Shown here in pieces: positions 32,823 to 43,100 of a stretch of DNA of 61,538 nucleotides. A program made the translations under genes and the position numbers. The notes under the pieces are model-generated. The model was given only the letters and a program-made list of their open reading frames with translations. It did no database searches and was not told the DNA's origin. The DNA comes from SLNP01 sp964568875 (GTDB lineage Bacteria; Bacteroidota; Bacteroidia; Bacteroidales; VadinHA17). The stretch spans positions 1-61,538 of the forward strand of contig CAZMSH010000024.1 of the NCBI GenBank assembly GCA_964568875.1. Direction: 5' to 3'. Within the stretch, counting starts at the first letter, position 1, and every line of letters starts with the position of its first letter.

Positions 32823-34763
32823 ATGAATTTGCGACCAACCACAATATTTCATCAGCTCATTTTTAATGTTGCGATCCCTACTCTGCTTGCACTTCTTGTC
32901 TTTTGCCTGATTAATTTTCAGCATACCCGATCGAGCCTTATTTCAAGGAGCGAAGAGAGGAACAGTTTAATTTCCGATCAGGTTACAAATGTTCTTGAGT
33001 TCCAGGATATTGCCTTTGAGCTTATTGATCAGGAGCTAACGAGGAGAATGGAGGAATACAGCGATCTGCTGGTCAATAAGTATCTTGTGAATACCGACGG
33101 GATTGAGAAAATAGACCTTTTCCTGCTGGCCAGGGAGATAGGAATGGATCTGAGAGATGAAGATATATATATTGTTGACAGAAATGGAGAGGTGGTAAAT
33201 ACAACTTTTGCCGAAGATCTTGGACTTAACCTGTTCAGCTTCGGAGAGAAGCATCGTGATCATCTACTTAATGTTTTTGATACCGGAGTGTTTGTCCCGG
33301 AGCTTTTTACTGTGGAAGCCAAGACAATGAGGCCTCGTAAATACAGTTATCAGACAACGCGTGACCGCAAATACATTGTTGAACTCGGATTATACTCTTC
33401 CAAGGCTGATGAGATTCTCGAGAAGATTGAAAGTGTAAAGAGGGAATTAATTAACAGAGATTTAGGGATAATTGATGTTGAACTTTTCCTGATGGCTGAC
33501 AGACCCTTCAGCCTGAACAGCAATGCGCTGATGGTTCCTCACCATGATCAGATACTTGAGCGAACATTTTTGCAAAATGACACTGCGTTTTATGAAAAGA
33601 CAAAAAGATCATGGATTCATTACCAATATAAATATATGCCCCGGTTGAACACCTACCTGTATGATTCTTCAGTAATCAGGATCATATCTGACAGAACGGA
33701 GGAAAAGATACTTTTCAGGACTGAACTGACGAGGTTTGCAATTATTGTATTGATAACCCTGTTGGTCGTAACAAGCTTGATATACCGGAAAACACGGGTA
33801 ATAACCGCCCCGATTAAAAGACTGGTTGACAGCGTTGACAGAATAACCAACGGCCATCTGAATGAAAGGGTGGAGGTTGCAGGCAACAATGAAATAACAA
33901 GGTTATCTGACAGGTTTAACGCTATGATAGCTCAGCTCGAGAGTTATTATAATGAGCTGGAAGAGATGGTAAGGGAGCGAACAAAGAAAATTGAGGAGCA
34001 GAAAAAGCATATTATGGATTCAATATATTATGCCAGACGGATCCAGAATGCAATTCTGCCTTCGCAGGATGTAATTGACGTACTGTTTCCCTCATCTTTT
34101 ATATTTTACCTGCCTAAAGATATTGTCAGTGGTGATTTTTACTGGGTTCATGAATCAGAGGGGCATGCAATGATTGCTGCCGTTGATTGCACCGGTCATG
34201 GTGTCCCGGGAGCTTTCATGTCTATTGTGGGATTCAATCAGCTGAATCATGCCGTTAATGTGAAAGGGGCCTTAAAGGCTGCTGATATTCTTAATGAGCT
34301 TAACACGGGGGTAATAGACACCCTTAGTGAGGGAAACAGTTCCTCCTCGATAAGAGACGGCATGGATATAGCTCTCTGTGTTTTTAGTCCTGATAAACGC
34401 CTGATGTACTTTGCAGGTGCAAATAATCCTGTTATAATAATAAGGGACGGGAAGTTAATAAGGATAAGGGGTGACAAGATGCCTATAGGTGTCTTTGAAG
34501 GATCCAAACCACCGGAGTTCACCAATAATGAAGTTGAGATCCTGCGCGGAGATACAATTTACCTGTTCTCAGATGGTTTTGCAGACCAGTTTGGCGGCAA
34601 GGATGATAAGAAGTTTCTAATTAAAAGGTTTCAGGAACTGCTGTTGAAGGTTCATGCCCTGCCATTGCCTGCACAAAAAGACATACTGCAAAAAACACTT
34701 CTGGAATGGATGGGAGATAATAATCAGGTTGACGATATCCTGGTGATTGGCATTAGAATTTAG
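32823..34763 (+). CDS. Membrane sensor protein phosphatase (HAMP-SpoIIE/PP2C)
   Basis: The protein has 646 residues. A first transmembrane helix (about residues 14-34) is followed by a periplasmic sensor region to about 295, a second helix (about 301-319), a HAMP domain (about 322-376), a coiled coil and a C-terminal SpoIIE-type PP2C phosphatase (about 400-646). Metal-binding residues are present in SGDFYW, AAVDCTGHGVPGAFMS and LFSDGFADQFGG. Such proteins usually dephosphorylate serine or threonine on anti-sigma-factor antagonists or other regulators in response to an external signal. No anti-sigma factor or STAS protein is adjacent, so the target is open; the next gene's NTPase is a candidate by position only. 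It is separated by 14 bases on each side. Confidence 0.88.
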   Translation: MNLRPTTIFHQLIFNVAIPTLLALLVFCLINFQHTRSSLISRSEERNSLISDQVTNVLEFQDIAFELIDQELTRRMEEYSDLLVNKYLVNTDGIEKIDLFLLAREIGMDLRDEDIYIVDRNGEVVNTTFAEDLGLNLFSFGEKHRDHLLNVFDTGVFVPELFTVEAKTMRPRKYSYQTTRDRKYIVELGLYSSKADEILEKIESVKRELINRDLGIIDVELFLMADRPFSLNSNALMVPHHDQILERTFLQNDTAFYEKTKRSWIHYQYKYMPRLNTYLYDSSVIRIISDRTEEKILFRTELTRFAIIVLITLLVVTSLIYRKTRVITAPIKRLVDSVDRITNGHLNERVEVAGNNEITRLSDRFNAMIAQLESYYNELEEMVRERTKKIEEQKKHIMDSIYYARRIQNAILPSQDVIDVLFPSSFIFYLPKDIVSGDFYWVHESEGHAMIAAVDCTGHGVPGAFMSIVGFNQLNHAVNVKGALKAADILNELNTGVIDTLSEGNSSSSIRDGMDIALCVFSPDKRLMYFAGANNPVIIIRDGKLIRIRGDKMPIGVFEGSKPPEFTNNEVEILRGDTIYLFSDGFADQFGGKDDKKFLIKRFQELLLKVHALPLPAQKDILQKTLLEWMGDNNQVDDILVIGIRI

Positions 34764-34777
34764 TCGGGAGAATTGCT

Positions 34778-37700
34778 ATGAAAGAAACAGTTAATCAAAA
34801 AGAGTTTAATCCCTTTCCTGGCCTGAGACCCTTTTCACCCGGGGAGAGTGATCTTTTTTTTGGCAGATCGGGACAGAGTACCGAGGTGGTAAAACGACTC
34901 CTGGAAAATAAATTTGTAACAGTAATCGGGGCATCTGGCAGCGGGAAATCATCTCTTATTTTTTGCGGTGTAGAACCTCTTCTTAATACTCCCGGTAAAA
35001 AGGGGGAGAAAGCATGGACCTCTGTCACCTTCCGCCCTGGTACAGATCCCTATGGTAACATGGCTGAAGCTGTATCAGCTAATATAGACATATATCCCAA
35101 CGGCAGGAAGGCGAATGAGTCAGTTCTGGAAGTATTGCGAAACGGCAAGTCAGGCCTTTCATCGATAGCCCACGATTTGCAGAAAGCAGGAGAGAGGAAT
35201 CTTTTAATCATTGTTGACCAGTTTGAGGAGCTTTTCAGATACTCAAAACTTGGTTCCGGCAAAAGACAAAAAGAAGATATTGCCTCATTTATTGAAATGA
35301 TTGTAGAGTCTGCCAATGACAAGGGAAACAATATCTTCTTTATAGTTACGATGAGGTCAGACTTCATAGGTGAGTGTGCGCATTATCAGGGCCTTACCAG
35401 GTTGATTAATGACAGCAACTTCCTTATTCCCCATATGACAGCAGAGGATTACCGCGAGGTCATTACCGGGCCGGTAAAATTTATGGGTGCTGAAATTGAA
35501 GAAGATCTGGTGAGAGTGCTTTTGGATGAGGTCGGAGAACGAAACGATCAGCTTCCTGTCCTTCAGCATGCTTTAATGAGAACATGGGCCAGCTGGCAAC
35601 AATCCGGCCAGTTTGACCGTCCCCTGGGCATAGGTGATTATGATTCAGTAGGCAGGATGGCAGGCGCCATGTCACGTCATGCTGATGAGGCATATGAAGA
35701 GCTTTCCCCTGATGCCGGAAAAATTTGTGAGGTAGTATTCAAGACCATTACCGAAAAGGGTAGTGACAACAAGGGGGTAAGAAGACCAACGAGTGTCAGA
35801 ACAATAGCGGCTATTGCAGGGTGTTCCTACGATGAACTATTCGGGGTAATCGACAGGTTCAGGACCCCGGCAACATCTTTTGTTACCCCGGGAATTGACA
35901 AGCCTCTGACTGAGGATTCTGTCATTGATTTATCTCATGAAAGCCTGATGAGACTTTGGGACAGGCTCATGCAATGGGTCGATGAAGAGTCAGCCTCGGT
36001 TCAGATGTATCTTCGTTTATCTGAAGCTTCAGCTTTGTATCAGCGTGGCAAGGCCGGGCTATGGAGACCTCCTGACCTGCAACTGGCAATAAACTGGAGG
36101 GAGAAAAACAAACCTACTGTCAAATGGGCTGAACGTTACAATCCTGCTTTTGAAAGGGCTATGGTTTACCTTGCTACCAGCGAGAAGGAATACCTGGCAG
36201 ATGAAGAGAACAAAATCAGGATGCAGAAGCGCCAGCTGAAAAGAAGCAGAATTACTGCAATGATACTTGGAGTCGCAGCAATTGTCTCTCTTGGTTTCAT
36301 GCTTTATGCCTTTACCAAAAAACTCGAAGCAGATAATCAGACGGTAATAGCCGAAGAGCAGAAGTCAATTGCTGATGAAAAGACAGTTGAGGCACTAAGC
36401 AACCTGCAGATGGCAACAATTGAAAAACAGAGGGCTGATGAGGAAGCACGGATTGCAAGAGAGAAGGAGGAAGAAGCAAGGAGAGAACGAGATAATGCTG
36501 AAAGAGAGAGGCTCAGGGCTGAGGAGAATGCGGAGCTGGCACGCCAGGAACAAATAAGGGCTGAAAGAAATGAGGAGGAGGCCATAATACAGAGAAACCT
36601 TGCCGAGATAAATGAGCAGGAGGCTATTGCTGAACGTGAGAAGGCCTATGGTTTAAGAATGCTTGCTGTCGGGAAACAGATGTCGGTTAAATCACTTCAG
36701 GTGACAGGTCAGCAAGACCTTCAGACATTGCTCGCGTACCAGGCATATCTGTTCAACAAGAAATATAACGGTGTGCCAAATGATGCTGATATATACTCAG
36801 GCCTCTACAGCGCAGTGAAAAACTACGGTGGCGAACACTATAAGGAGCATAAAGGACATCAGGGAGAAGTCACAGGTATAGCATATGTGCCCGGAAAGGA
36901 TGAATTTATAACTTCAGGTCAGGATGGGAAGGTTATAAAATGGATTCCTGACGGACAGAGCGAGAGTTTCCAGATAATATACTCCGGAGATGCCGCTATT
37001 GATGTTATAGCCGTCAGTCCTGATGCATCATGGGTTGCCTGCGGCGATGATGAATCAGTAATAAGGATGATTCCTTTGGGAAATGGAGGTGAGTCTTTCG
37101 ATCTTAATGGCCATACTAATCAGATCAGATCACTGGTATTTTCATATGATGGCAGTTTTCTCTATTCTGCAGGTCTTGACGGGAAGGTGCTAAAGTGGGA
37201 TATTGCCGCAAGAACAGGCCGTGATATAGGTGACGGATCGCTAAGGATTGTATCTATTGATGTCTCAAGCCGTAACGATTTTATTGCCGGGATTAGTGAT
37301 GAAGGAGGTGTTATAGTCTGGGATGAGGCAGCAAAAGGAAATACATTCAGCCCCGATCTGGGCAGCAGGGTTGTAAGTTCAATACGGTTTGAACCTGCTA
37401 CCAATATACTGGCAATAGGAGACAGGGACGGTATGATCGAGCTTTGGGATGTCGAGAAAAGAATCAGGATATCTGAAATGAAGGGCCATAACGCAAGGGT
37501 TTCTGCGATAAGTTTCAACCCGAAGTTTAATCAGATGGCAACATCAAGTTATGATAAAACCATAAGAATCTGGAATCGCGATGATTTCACTGAACCTCCG
37601 ATAACTTTGAGCGATAATGACGATTATGTTCTTGCCATTGAGTTCAGTCCGGCAGGAGACGCTCTCGTTTCGGCAACACGAACGGGATCAATTATATCAA

Positions 37701-37855
37701 GGGCTCCCCATGCCGATATCCTTGCCGAAAACATCTGCCTCCTTGTGACACGGAATCTTACAACAGAGGAGTGGTCTGTTTATGTGGGCCGTGATATAGA
37801 ATGGGAAAAAACATGCCAGGATGTTGAAATGAAAATTAAAATAGAGAAAAAATAA
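34778..37855 (+). CDS. Membrane-spanning nSTAND1 NTPase with coiled coil and WD40 domain
   Basis: This 1025-residue protein starts with the segment NPFPGLRPFSPGESDLFFGR, the usual entry to an nSTAND1 NTPase. Walker A is GASGSGKS (51-58), Walker B is LIIVDQFEELF (about 142-152), and TMRSDFIGEC follows at about 191-200, typical of nSTAND1. A helical region runs to about 485, then one transmembrane helix (about 489-510) after QKRQLKRSR, a very charged coiled coil (about 520-625) and WD40-like repeats (about 690-975). Basic residues before the helix predict the NTPase in the cytoplasm and the WD40 part in the periplasm. STAND proteins act as ATP-driven switches in signalling or defence. Substrate and partners are unknown. 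Confidence 0.88.
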   Translation: MKETVNQKEFNPFPGLRPFSPGESDLFFGRSGQSTEVVKRLLENKFVTVIGASGSGKSSLIFCGVEPLLNTPGKKGEKAWTSVTFRPGTDPYGNMAEAVSANIDIYPNGRKANESVLEVLRNGKSGLSSIAHDLQKAGERNLLIIVDQFEELFRYSKLGSGKRQKEDIASFIEMIVESANDKGNNIFFIVTMRSDFIGECAHYQGLTRLINDSNFLIPHMTAEDYREVITGPVKFMGAEIEEDLVRVLLDEVGERNDQLPVLQHALMRTWASWQQSGQFDRPLGIGDYDSVGRMAGAMSRHADEAYEELSPDAGKICEVVFKTITEKGSDNKGVRRPTSVRTIAAIAGCSYDELFGVIDRFRTPATSFVTPGIDKPLTEDSVIDLSHESLMRLWDRLMQWVDEESASVQMYLRLSEASALYQRGKAGLWRPPDLQLAINWREKNKPTVKWAERYNPAFERAMVYLATSEKEYLADEENKIRMQKRQLKRSRITAMILGVAAIVSLGFMLYAFTKKLEADNQTVIAEEQKSIADEKTVEALSNLQMATIEKQRADEEARIAREKEEEARRERDNAERERLRAEENAELARQEQIRAERNEEEAIIQRNLAEINEQEAIAEREKAYGLRMLAVGKQMSVKSLQVTGQQDLQTLLAYQAYLFNKKYNGVPNDADIYSGLYSAVKNYGGEHYKEHKGHQGEVTGIAYVPGKDEFITSGQDGKVIKWIPDGQSESFQIIYSGDAAIDVIAVSPDASWVACGDDESVIRMIPLGNGGESFDLNGHTNQIRSLVFSYDGSFLYSAGLDGKVLKWDIAARTGRDIGDGSLRIVSIDVSSRNDFIAGISDEGGVIVWDEAAKGNTFSPDLGSRVVSSIRFEPATNILAIGDRDGMIELWDVEKRIRISEMKGHNARVSAISFNPKFNQMATSSYDKTIRIWNRDDFTEPPITLSDNDDYVLAIEFSPAGDALVSATRTGSIISRAPHADILAENICLLVTRNLTTEEWSVYVGRDIEWEKTCQDVEMKIKIEKK

Positions 37856-37862
37856 TCCTATT

Positions 37863-38909
37863 ATGTTAAAAGGAGTAGGGTTGCTGTATAAGGCTGTTAC
37901 ACTGATTTTTGTATCGACGACAATAGCGGTAAGCGGTTATTCACAGGAATGTGCCCTGAAGCTGCAGGATGCCCAGGCTCAGTTTGACCGTGGTAAGGTT
38001 GAGCTGGTTGCAGGGATGATAACGCCATGCCTCAATTCCGGCAGTTTCTCACGAGAGGAGTCGCTGACAGCATACAAACTGCTGATTCAATCTCTGCTGC
38101 TTGATGACAAGCAGGCGATGGCTGAAGAATATATGCTCGAATTTCTTTCCAGACATCCGGAATATTCCGTTACAGCAGCTGACTATTCCGGGTTTGTCTA
38201 TTTGAGAAATAAATATGAGGTCAGACAGTCATGCCTGATCTCACTTTTTTTAGGTACCAACTATACTTTCCTTACAGGGCGCAACCACAGGTCACTCTCC
38301 TCGCTGGAACCTGATATAAACTACTCAAGAGAACCTCTTAATCTTTATGCCGGCACAGAGGTAACCATTCCGGTCAGATCACTCTTCTCACTGTCGGCCG
38401 GAATTAGCTACTCTTCTGTTGCCTTCAACTATAATGAGCATATGATGAACTTCGGGATGGTGACCTATCGTGAAAGCCAGAATAGAATCGAAATACCACT
38501 GTCAGTTGTCTGGAATGCAGCAGATTACAGAGGTGTAAGGCTCTACGTGCGAGGCGGTGCAGGTTATGCAATGAATCTTAAAACCGATTCAAAAGCTTCA
38601 TTCATTACTACAGACATAAATAACGGTTTTAACCGTACAGGTGAGAATCTCAACAGAAACTCCTCAAGAATCAGATCAGACCTCTTTATTCATGCCGGCC
38701 TGGGAGGTATGATAAAGATACCCCACGGATATATTTCTGCTGAGATCAGAACCCTCTTCGGACTGCGAAATCAGGTAGTCAGATCTGAACCGGGCAACCT
38801 GGAATATTATTATTTCTACACCGATGATAGTTTCAGGGTAAATACCACAGGGCTTACCATCGGATATACATATATATTCTATAAACCTTCCAGGAGATCG
38901 GGGTCATGA
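37863..38909 (+). CDS. Outer-membrane beta-barrel protein with N-terminal helical domain
   Basis: The 348-residue protein has a signal peptide (about residues 1-27, ending SGYSQ). Residues about 30-120 are helical and resemble tetratricopeptide-like units (SREESLTAYKLLIQSLLLDD, KQAMAEEYMLEFLSRHP). From about residue 125 the sequence turns to alternating strands rich in Tyr, Arg and Gly and ends with IGYTYIFYKPSRRSGS, consistent with a PorT-like barrel of 8-10 strands. It lies 7 bases after the nSTAND gene and overlaps the next lipoprotein gene by the ATGA motif (38906-38909), with AGGAG upstream for the latter. The helical part probably faces the periplasm. Confidence 0.75.
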   Translation: MLKGVGLLYKAVTLIFVSTTIAVSGYSQECALKLQDAQAQFDRGKVELVAGMITPCLNSGSFSREESLTAYKLLIQSLLLDDKQAMAEEYMLEFLSRHPEYSVTAADYSGFVYLRNKYEVRQSCLISLFLGTNYTFLTGRNHRSLSSLEPDINYSREPLNLYAGTEVTIPVRSLFSLSAGISYSSVAFNYNEHMMNFGMVTYRESQNRIEIPLSVVWNAADYRGVRLYVRGGAGYAMNLKTDSKASFITTDINNGFNRTGENLNRNSSRIRSDLFIHAGLGGMIKIPHGYISAEIRTLFGLRNQVVRSEPGNLEYYYFYTDDSFRVNTTGLTIGYTYIFYKPSRRSGS

Positions 38910-40126
38910 AACGCATTGCCATATTGTACATTATCATAACGGTGACTTTTTTTATCAGTTGTGAAAGGGAGGAGAGTTATAATACTCTCCTGAAACTCTA
39001 CGGTGATGCTTATGAAGATATTGCTGTAAGCATTACTGCAGCAGAAAGTGACTTTATCATTTCGGGTCTGCGTACCGTTATATCCCGGCGTGACGGAAAC
39101 TATATAGAATCATCGGTAAGGAACATGGGTATCATAAGAGCGGGTGGAGACGGATTTCAGAAGTGGGAGATTACCCCTGGTGGTGAGAGATCTGATATGG
39201 CAAACAAATCAATTGTTCTGGCTTCAGGTGATATTATTACTGTCGGTTATGCCACCCGTGGCACAGCAAGCTCCACACACACAGATATATATGTAGTTAA
39301 AACCAGCTCTGAGGGAACGGTAATATGGGAGTCTTTTATTGGAGGGAACGGCAATCAGACAGCGTGTGACATTATATTGAAACCGGCCGGGGGATATATG
39401 ATATCCGGTGTAACAGATGCCTACAGGGCAGAAAGTGGCTCTTTCCCTGAAAACATTTCGGGCATGAAGGATTTCTTCCTTCTTGAAATAGATGAATCGG
39501 GAGACAGTCTGACATCATATGCATATGGCTATGGCGGAAACGATATCTGTAAGGCAGTTAAAAGAGATATTGGAGGCGGTTATATAATGTACGGAACAAC
39601 CGATAATTCTTCTGAGCCGGGTCTTGATAAAAACAACATGCTCTTGATCAGGCTGAACGAGGATGGCAGCAACAGAGGAGCAGCAATATTCGGAAGTCAG
39701 AATGATGAATATGCAGCTGATATTGAGATAATGCCAAATGGTTATCTGATAGCCTACAACGTAGGGAAGGATACCGAATATAATCAGATAGGACTTATCA
39801 GATTATCGGCTGACATTCAGGAACCTCCGGTGATAAAAAGGGAGTTTGATATAAGCGGACTCTCTTCAAAGGTCAATGCCTTATGTCCCGGAGTAGGCGG
39901 AACCTATTATCTCGGCGGAAGGGCAGGTACTGAATCATCTTCTGAGATGCTTATAGTGAAGGTTGATAGTGACGCTGAGTTAATGGAGGCTCCGTTTATC
40001 TCAGGAGGAACAGGAGCCCAGGAAATTTTTGACCTGATAAGAAGCAGCACGGGTTTTATAGTTGCTGTTGGCAAGACAGGCTATGAGAATAATACAATGA
40101 TGTGCCTGCTTAAATTCAAGTATTAG
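38906..40126 (+). CDS. Repeat-containing lipoprotein
   Basis: The 406-residue protein has a lipoprotein signal (FFISCERE, lipobox cysteine at about residue 19). After it come five to six repeated units of about 55-60 residues, each with a GG-rich turn, an aspartate-containing helix-like segment and a strand (for example GYGGNDICKAVKRDIGGGYIMYG and GSQNDEYAADIEIMPNGYLIAY). This pattern suggests a beta-propeller. No enzyme motif is visible. It is translationally coupled to the barrel gene upstream and followed 34 bases later by the T9SS-exported protein gene. It may be a surface or periplasmic partner of these. Confidence 0.75.
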   Translation: MKRIAILYIIITVTFFISCEREESYNTLLKLYGDAYEDIAVSITAAESDFIISGLRTVISRRDGNYIESSVRNMGIIRAGGDGFQKWEITPGGERSDMANKSIVLASGDIITVGYATRGTASSTHTDIYVVKTSSEGTVIWESFIGGNGNQTACDIILKPAGGYMISGVTDAYRAESGSFPENISGMKDFFLLEIDESGDSLTSYAYGYGGNDICKAVKRDIGGGYIMYGTTDNSSEPGLDKNNMLLIRLNEDGSNRGAAIFGSQNDEYAADIEIMPNGYLIAYNVGKDTEYNQIGLIRLSADIQEPPVIKREFDISGLSSKVNALCPGVGGTYYLGGRAGTESSSEMLIVKVDSDAELMEAPFISGGTGAQEIFDLIRSSTGFIVAVGKTGYENNTMMCLLKFKY

Positions 40127-40160
40127 GGCTGAGAAGTATCACTACTGAAAAAACAGTGTA

Positions 40161-43100
40161 ATGAAAAAGAGAGTATTACTGATTTTAACCATACTGCTTC
40201 TGTTTTCTGTTATCGTTCAATCACAGACTGTTACAAATGTTTCAATAGCAGGTAGTATGACAGTCGGCTCAGAGGTAAGTGCGAACTACATAATTCAGGG
40301 CTCAGCTTCTGACACACTCTTTCAATGGTATGAGGTGACTCCTACCGACACCGTTAATGTCGGAACCGATGGGCAAAAGCTTGTAATCCCTGCCTCCTCG
40401 CTGAATAAGAGACTGTTGGTCAAGGTCAGTCTTGAGGTTTCAGGCTCTGTTGTTGATTCGGCCTTTAGCGCTTTGTCGCAGCTGGTAACATCCAACCTTG
40501 CTCCGGTGGCTTCATCAGTTGCTGTAGCAGGCAGCCTGAACGTAAATGAATACCTGCTGGGAAACTACAGCTATACTGATGCAGAAGGTGATGCAGAGGG
40601 CAATTCCAATTTTGAATGGTGGATATCTTCTTCTGCGACCGGACTTCCGGAGACATTAATTACAGGTGAGACCAGTAAAATCTATAAGCTTAGAATGACT
40701 GACCAGGGGAAGTATCTGATATTTAAAGTTACCCCTGTGGCTAAAACCGGAACACCAGAGGGAATAAAAGTAAAATCAGTTGCTTACGGACCTGTCAACT
40801 CGGCTCCTTATGCAACACTGGTCACCGTAAACGGAACACCCGAATTTGGAAATACTCTTACGGGATCATATACCTATAATGATGACGATGGAGATCTGCA
40901 GGGGGTAAGTATATTCAGGTGGTACAGGGATAATGTTCTCAGGCCGGGGGAAACGGGTATCACTTACATTATTACTGCTGATGACGTAGGTAGCAGAATA
41001 CATTTTGAGGTAGTACCAGTATCAGCAACAGGTTACCCCGACACCGGTACGGCTGTCGCCAGTGCACAGACAGATGTAATAACGGATCCTACCGGAGACA
41101 GGCCTGCCGCACTTGACGTATGCATTAACGGAGACCGGGCCCCTGGTTCGGAACTAAGAGGGCGATATACATTCACCGATCCTAAGTTCAATGAGCAGAA
41201 CAGCAGATACTATTGGTATCGGGGAAGCGGAATGTCACTGATAGGCACGGGAATAACATACACCATGACAGATGATGACATGGAAAGTGAGATCCGTTTT
41301 GCTGTTATACCAAGGAACAATAAAGGAGTTGAAGGAGACATAGTCTACAGTTCCTCCCTGGCAATGATTAACCTTCCGGCTGAGACTTTCAGTGTTGCCG
41401 ACCCACCTATTGTTCTTGATGGCAGCCCTTCCGGCGGTGTTTTCCATGGCCCCGGCGTAAGCGGAGGTACTTTCTCACCGTCGCTTGCAGGTGAAGGTGG
41501 TCCATATACCATCAACTACCTGCTTGATATAAGGATGGCAACAAATACCTGTACACAGAATAGTTCAAAAGATGTGATGGTAAATCCTGTAGCCTCATGG
41601 TTCGACAGTTTCAGATCTGTTTATTGCCATGATGGGGGTTATGATACAATATATGCAAGGAATGTGCCCGCAGATGCCACAGGTAAAACTTTCAGCCTTA
41701 CAACACCCGAAGCCATAATATCTTACCTGTCAGACACATCCCTGATTATTGATCCGGGGCGGATGAGGCCCGGGAATAAAGCTGATACACTTTTCTTCTC
41801 ATATACTTCAGGAGGATCAATTTATCCAATAAGCAGACCCTTCGTTATTGACTCTGTTGGTACTTCAATCTCCTTTTCAGGACTTGATGCCGCATATTGT
41901 GAGGCATCCGCAAAAAGGTTTGTATCGATCCTCGGCATCTATCCTTCCGGAGGTGCCGGAATGTGGACAGGGGATATCATTTCTGACGCTTCCGCAGCAT
42001 CAGCTTTTATCGATCCTGCGAAAGGAAATCCCGGAATAACATACCCGATCTCTTATCATTATGTCTCTCCCCTGGGATGTAAGAGCAAAGTGCTGACAAA
42101 AGATGTCACTATTAACCCCCTGCCTGATGCCGGTTTCCCGCTCAAAGCTGTTTACAATGTTGACGGTCCCGGTGAAACGCTTGTTCCGGTTACACCCGGA
42201 GGTGGCTTTACAGGGCCGGGAATTTCAGGTTATATCTTCTACCCTGGAATTGCAGGTCAGGGAACACATCAGATTAAATATACTGTAACCGACATTAACG
42301 GTTGTACCTCAGACTCAACAAAAACCACGGAGGTTCGAAAAGCCTCTGGTATCATAGCGGGTATTGATCCCGGAAATCAATATTGTTATGATGGCCTTAC
42401 CGATACTCTATGGTTTGAGACTTCTGTTTCATGGAATACAGGTTCCTTCGCGGGCCCGGGGATTGCAAACCTGTCAAGAGGTTTTGGCTCCTTTAATCCG
42501 TCTGTTGCAGGCCCTGGTGATCACAGAATCGTGTTTACATATACCGATTTTACATTCACTACATTTGAGATAGTACAGGTCGTTAATGTTGATTCTGTGG
42601 GGCAGGTAACAATCGAGAACCTTGATCCCGGTTCTGTATTTTGCACGGGAGATGAATCTTTTACACTCTACACTAACAGGGAGGGAGGAATTTTCACCGG
42701 ACCTGTTACCGGGAATAATTTTGACCCCTCAAAAGGTCCGGGAACCATACCGGTGGTATACACATATGTTAGCAGCAAAACAGGCTGCTCAAGCTCGGTC
42801 TCTGTTCCTGTTACAATAAATCCCTCGCCAGTTGTGGCATTTACAGTAGCCGACTTCTGCATTGAACATGCAGGTGATACAACCAGGTTCGTCAATAATA
42901 CCATGTCGGCTGATTCTGTGACTTCGTGGGTGTGGGAATTCCGTGACGGAGGCGGCGTGATGATAAGTGAACAGGAATCACCAGGCTATCTTTATCTTAC
43001 AGGCGGGCTCCATCAGATAAAGTTAACAGCTTCAACCATAAACAACTGTGCTTCATCATTGGAGAAGACCATAGATCTCGGAGTGAAGCCCGAAGCTGAT

